64,000 bases of DNA from Trichinella spiralis (Eukaryota > Nematoda > Enoplea > Trichinellida > Trichinellidae), in NCBI GenBank assembly GCA_000181795.3, contig CM012953.1:2451028-2515027 (forward strand), written 5' to 3'. The notes under the pieces were generated by a model. That model was not told the DNA's origin, did no database searches, and worked only from the letters and a program-made list of their open reading frames with translations. The position numbers and the translations under genes were made by a program. Positions 59,153 through 64,000 of the stretch are shown here, one piece after another. Within the stretch, counting starts at the first letter, position 1, and every line of letters starts with the position of its first letter.

Positions 59153-61835
59153 AAGTGAATTCTTATCCCATATTTATTATTATGATACGAAATTAAATGA
59201 ATTTCATAATTTTTTCAATAAGCTTATTATTTTTTACGCACTACTTTTAAATTTCTACTCTATACTTGTAAAAAATGTAGAAAATAAAATCTACATTTAA
59301 ATAGCATGATTTTAGTTTTCATTAAAAGCATTTCTTCTTTCACAACTGTGCAACAATTTCTTTCTCATAAAATATTGCAATCATATTTTTTGATTATTAA
59401 ATTCATTATATACTTATTGATGCTACACACATTCTACACGTCTTGATACTTGATATCCATTATATACATATTTTTATTTATTTATTTATTTACATTTATA
59501 TAATTGATAATGTTCAATAAAGATATATAAAAATAAAGAAAATGATACATTTAATTGCTGCGATTTTATTTAATAAATTTTCAATTGAATCTTAACAACT
59601 TTCACACAAAACTATTTATTTCATTTCAATTTCAGCTGTTAATTATCACATTAGAGTGAAAATAAAAAATATACATGTACTAAAACTACTATACATATTA
59701 TGTAATGAATGTACTATGTAATCACCAATGAGCTCTGAGAATTATTTCTTGACGTCAAGCTGTTTCTAGATAGAAAGAAAAAAAAATTTTTTCTTCGAAT
59801 TTCTTTCAAATAATAATTATAATTATGTAATGAGACATGCATTGAATTTTGCATGCTGGCATAAAATAATTTTCAAAAAAAGAAAGGTAATCATGACAGC
59901 ATGCTTAGTGTATTTGTATACATGCATAATTTGTGTCAATAAAAAAAACACTTTATCGCATTTTGTTAACGATAATTCAATTATAACTTTCGGTTTATGC
60001 TTGGGTTGGTTTGGAAGGATATTTTAAAAAATTCTTCAAAAAAGCATTTTTGAATGTTTTTTGAATTAAGCCAAAAAGCTTTTCGCCTGGGCATGTATTA
60101 TTTTATTGATTTTCTGTGATAAATGGTTTAAAAAAAGAAGAAGAAAAGAAAAGAAAAAAGATGGCAGTCAATCTTTGGAGATTCATTTATTCTTGAATAG
60201 AAGATGGAAGATTTTTTGAAATTTGGTAATTGGTGAGATGAATCTTAAATTCTCCACTTGAAAAGGAAACCGCTGTTTATCAATCACTTAACTTTCCAAT
60301 GCAAAAATCACTCCAAAATGCTATCATCAATTCTACTGGTCATTATAATCTTCGTTTGATAATCCTCAACTCTCTATAAGCAGTCAACCACACCCACTCG
60401 ATTAAACTGAAATAAACTTTAATATAAATAGAAACACAATTGCTATTTTTTACAGTTATTAATTTTTTGCATTCTCCTTGTACAGAATGTTTAAAATTAC
60501 AACTAAGAATTATTTAATAAATAACTTTTTGTTTATATTTGTATTTTCATTTCACCTCAACAACAATGCTACCGCTATTATTGCTAATAATAATACTATT
60601 GATCATTTTTGATAATTTTCAAAAATCGGTTGATGAAATATTTAAATAAATATTTTTGAAAATTCCACTTTACGTCTAAAAGCAAATAATCAGATTATTA
60701 TTGATAAAGATGAAAAATTTATTATTTTTTTGTATAAATATATTTTTATTATCACTGTTTGTTTTAATGACGAACTCTTTATCTGTATCTTTTTGAAATC
60801 AACCTTGTCATCAAGCATTGCAAAGCTTAACAAAAACTGAGCAGTAAAAATTAAATCAACACTCTTCGTCACTGAGAAATTTTTCAGTCGAAAAGCTTAT
60901 CATTTGTTTAAATTATGTGCAAGCAACTAGTGTATATATGTAGGTTTTATATGAAATCAAAAGCTGTTAAATCAGTAGAGTGGCGTAGAAAATGATTATT
61001 AAAAGCTTATATTCTTATGTTTGTTCAAGAAGATATGATTAACTTGTTAAACACGAATTATTTTTATTGTTTACAGAAATTAGTAGAATTATAACTGATG
61101 ATGGCGGTTCAGAGTTGAAAATTTGTTTATTCACATTTCTTAAAACTGAGATTGCCCTTTTGCTTAAAAGTAAATCAAATAATTCTCAGGGCGTAAATTA
61201 AGTGAAAGAGCTTAACAATGCAATGAAAATGCTTCATTACATAAAGTTCAGCTTGACATTTCCTTTATTTAAATCTTTGAGTTTAATAAGCTGCTACTAT
61301 TACTATTACTACTACTACTACTATTAATACTACTACTACTACTACTACTGCTACTGCTGCTATCGGATTCGATGATTGCTTAACAAATAGTTTTATAATG
61401 CTTTCTCAAAGCAAATTGATCCAATCCAATCCAATCTATTGTCAATACATAACTGCGTCTGTTGATAAATATTGCATTCAAAATTGAATTTATCCATCTT
61501 TACAAAACTTAAAAATTATCAAATGCATAACATGATAAATAAATGAAGTTCACTGAAGTTCAACTTTTAAAAGTTATCAAATAAAAAAACAGTGATAATA
61601 ATAATATTATTAATAATAGCAGTAGCATTTCAAGAGAAAAAATGAAAATACTTTTAAAGTTCTTTTGTTGCAATATTAGACAATAAGACAACTGCATACA
61701 TTTTATACCTTAGATTTACTTTATCAAATGTTTCAAATATGGATATTATTTTTGTTAGCTCTTTTTTTTCTCTCCAGTTTAGATGAAAAAGATTGAAATT
61801 TCAAGCTATTTTACCTATAATTATTCCATCATTTC
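59153..61835. other. AT-rich, intron-like or intergenic
   Basis: No coding sequence seen apart from short chance frames. A trinucleotide repeat lies at 61,294-61,362. Confidence 0.35.
61294..61362. repeat. (TAC)n trinucleotide repeat
   Basis: About 23 units of CTA/TAC type, interrupted by ATT and by GCTACTGCTGCT at the right end. Confidence 0.9.
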
Positions 61836-61908
61836 AGATATCTAAGCGCAACAAGCCAGCAGCCATTTGCATCACCAAAGAACTAAAGACATTGAATATT
61901 CACAACAA

Positions 61909-63045
61909 ATGGCATTGTTCAATCGATTTTCGTCAATCCTCAATACAAACGAGTAGGTTGCCAGAAATTTAATTTTACTACCTTCGCCGGTCGGTCGATG
62001 AGATGACGTTCATTATTCCTCATGTCAATGTGCTAGAAAGGGGACCAATTTATCATATACTCTTTTCCAAATCATTTATAATTCAAATAATGAATGGACT
62101 TTCAGATGAAATTTATGCCCTCAAAAGAAGTTTGTAATATCTGCCATTTCTCAGATGTTCCTATTGTCGCTAGATTTTAGCGAATTTGGAGAATAGCAAC
62201 TGTGACTGGCATTTATTTCACCACAACAAGACGGTTTAAATTTCCAATCTAATGATGAAAGATTTATAAAATTATTTTGCTATTTAGTATTTTCTGTAAT
62301 TTATAAAAATATTTTTTAACAAACATTAGAACATTATAAATAGCTAAATTGTATTTTTATTTACTTGCACAATTATTTAATAAAAAGTTACTATTAATAA
62401 AATATTGTTTGTTGCAAATTTAAATAATTAAGCAATGCCAATTTCTGTTGCATTTTTATTAGTGAATTTTAATTAAAAAATAGTTGATAATGTAAACGTA
62501 ATTTGAACAGTCAGTTATCACTACTGCTCATTTAATAGTTTGTTCATATTAATTACATCAATTCATATATATCGGTCATAATTAAAACATGGAAATGATG
62601 TTAAAATGTAAAAAATAAATAAATTTTGATGCAAAATTTATCAGTAAAAAAGCTTTTTTTTATTCCTTATGGACTTCTTGCGTTATTTATTATAATATTT
62701 TATTTTGCAATGTGTTCATAGCTATTCATTACTATAAATAGTTGAAAATAATTATCTATAACTATAATTTCATATATATTTAGTAAGTTATGAAAACAAA
62801 ATGTCAAATAAAATAAATAAATAAACTCCAATATTAACTTCAATTGTCAAATTAAATGAATGAATAAATAAATAAACTGTTGAATAGACACTAGGGTTGA
62901 TTATTACAGATTAGCGTAATTTTAATTATATAATCTCTAATTTTAAATTGCTTTCTTTATAGAAGTAATTCATTACATCCTGAAGATATACCATTTGTAC
63001 TGCCTACGAGAAGAAAGTTTTCTCTCACATCAAAAAGAAACAATG
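61909..63045 (+). CDS. 5' exons of an unidentified gene (partial)
   Basis: ATG at 61,909 opens MALFNRFSSILNTNE; the donor GA|GTAGGT at 61,953 joins the acceptor TTTATAG to an exon at 62,963-63,045 reading SNSLHPEDIPFVLPTRRK, then FSLTSKRNN, ending at a GTAAAA donor. Phases agree (44 and 83 bases). The second exon is less AT-rich than its surroundings and reads like real protein. The next possible exon, after TTCTTTCAG near 63,157, gives EYIFLDISIL and then a stop unless spliced at TT|GTAATA. The gene probably continues past the window. No family recognised. Confidence 0.45.
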
Positions 63046-63199
63046 GTAAAATAACTAACTGTTAAAATAAATTAAATATATTATTATTAAAAATATTAAT
63101 TAATAAGTGCTTCAAGTGAATTTTATCATTGTGGATTGTCTTTGTTTATTCTTTCAGAATACATTTTTCTGGATATTTCAATTTTGTAATAACAATTCA

Positions 63200-64000
63200 A
63201 TTTCAATTCAATTTTCATTTGAAAATAGATGTAGAATAATATATTGCGTGCAAACAATTAAATTTCAAATAATCAATTATGAAATTTTCTTGTACTAAAT
63301 TTGACTTCATATTTAAAATATAACAAGCCTATTTCTTCTATTCAATTTTTCAAAGAAATGTAATATCCATGTAAAAATACTCTGATAAAGCAGTTGAAAC
63401 TTTCCACAGTCATTTATATATTTTCTATACAACTGCAATATTTTGATTTTTCTTTGATAATCACGAAGCAGTTAATATTTTTAAACTTAAAGTAATTACA
63501 TGTAATTATCATTGGAATGGAAAATTATTGTTTTGCATTCCAGTAATTTTTTCATTGCTGCCATTTTCTCGATATATTTAAAAACCCAATTCAATTACAT
63601 CAACATGAAAACAAAATATTCATTATCTTTGCACATTTCATACTTTCAGACTTTAAAAATTAGAAAATTTAATCAAAATCAAATTAAATGTTGAGGAAGT
63701 TTCTGTCTTTGAAATTTCCATTTCAAAAGTTTCTTCATTGCTTCATTGTCGTATTAGCATTTTTATCATCATATGTGCTTAGTTGAAATTCAAGTTTTTA
63801 ACAGAATTTCAAAATTAACTTTGCCTATAGTCCAATTAATTTAAATGAATTTTATTCATTGCCAATTAACTGTACACGCACTGCAGTGCTAATTATTATT
63901 AAAGTAGAAATGTTTGATTTCATAGTGGATTATATTACTTTTGCATTTTCTTCACGTAATTGCTTCAAAGTCATGCAATTCTAATAATATGATCAGCAGT
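63200..64000. other. No feature seen
   Basis: AT-rich to the right edge; could be intron of the gene starting at 61,909. Confidence 0.35.

Overview
This window is AT-rich animal DNA: multi-exon genes with mostly short GT-AG introns, long AT-rich spacers, and remnants of Pao/BEL, Tigger/pogo and hAT elements. No rRNA, functional tRNA or CRISPR was seen. A nematode is likely but not proven. Points in favour are a Rad6-type E2 with a long serine-rich tail (192 codons, like the tailed worm enzyme), a DNase II-like gene with a decayed relative (a family known to be expanded in Trichinella-type worms), and Pao-type elements. Gene models below were built by joining exons by hand; in nearly every complete model the exon lengths sum to an exact multiple of three and the protein length matches the family.

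Layout. 1-2.1 kb: dispersed repeat and a GC-rich transposon-like island. 2.3-5.2 kb (+): a partial SpoU-type rRNA methyltransferase-like gene, then VPS29 (retromer). 5.6-10.1 kb (-): beta-adaptin (AP-1/AP-2), head-to-head with CSN1 (COP9 signalosome subunit 1) at 11.3 kb. A 10-N gap at 12,878-12,887 separates two near-identical 4.66-kb segments, so CSN1 is first seen truncated and then complete (15,955-18,267), and the front half of beta-adaptin is repeated. This looks like overlapping contigs or haplotypes rather than a real duplication. 18.4-21 kb (-): NUBP2 (Fe-S cluster assembly) and the Rad6/UBE2A-type E2. 21.3-22.5 kb: a decayed Pao/BEL gag. 23.5-26.5 kb (+): a DNase II-like secreted protein lacking both catalytic HxK motifs, with a decayed copy of its first exon and flanks 4 kb downstream. 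30.3-31.5 kb (+): an unrecognised helical protein. 31.7-37.3 kb (+): POLR3B, 23 exons. 39-41.3 kb (+): purine nucleoside phosphorylase. 43.4-49.3 kb (-): group VI calcium-independent phospholipase A2, with a Tigger fragment and a hAT MITE in its introns. 51.9-53.7 kb (+): a secreted eight-cysteine protein with a possible amidated-peptide segment. 53.7-61.8 kb is gene-poor with one Tigger-like MITE. The first exons of an unidentified gene lie at 61.9-63 kb and probably run off the right edge.

The genes are mainly housekeeping: membrane traffic, protein turnover and ubiquitination, Fe-S assembly, RNA polymerase III, purine salvage and lipid hydrolysis. They show no operon-like functional clustering. 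The lineage-specific parts are the DNase II-like locus, the eight-cysteine secreted protein and the transposon relics.
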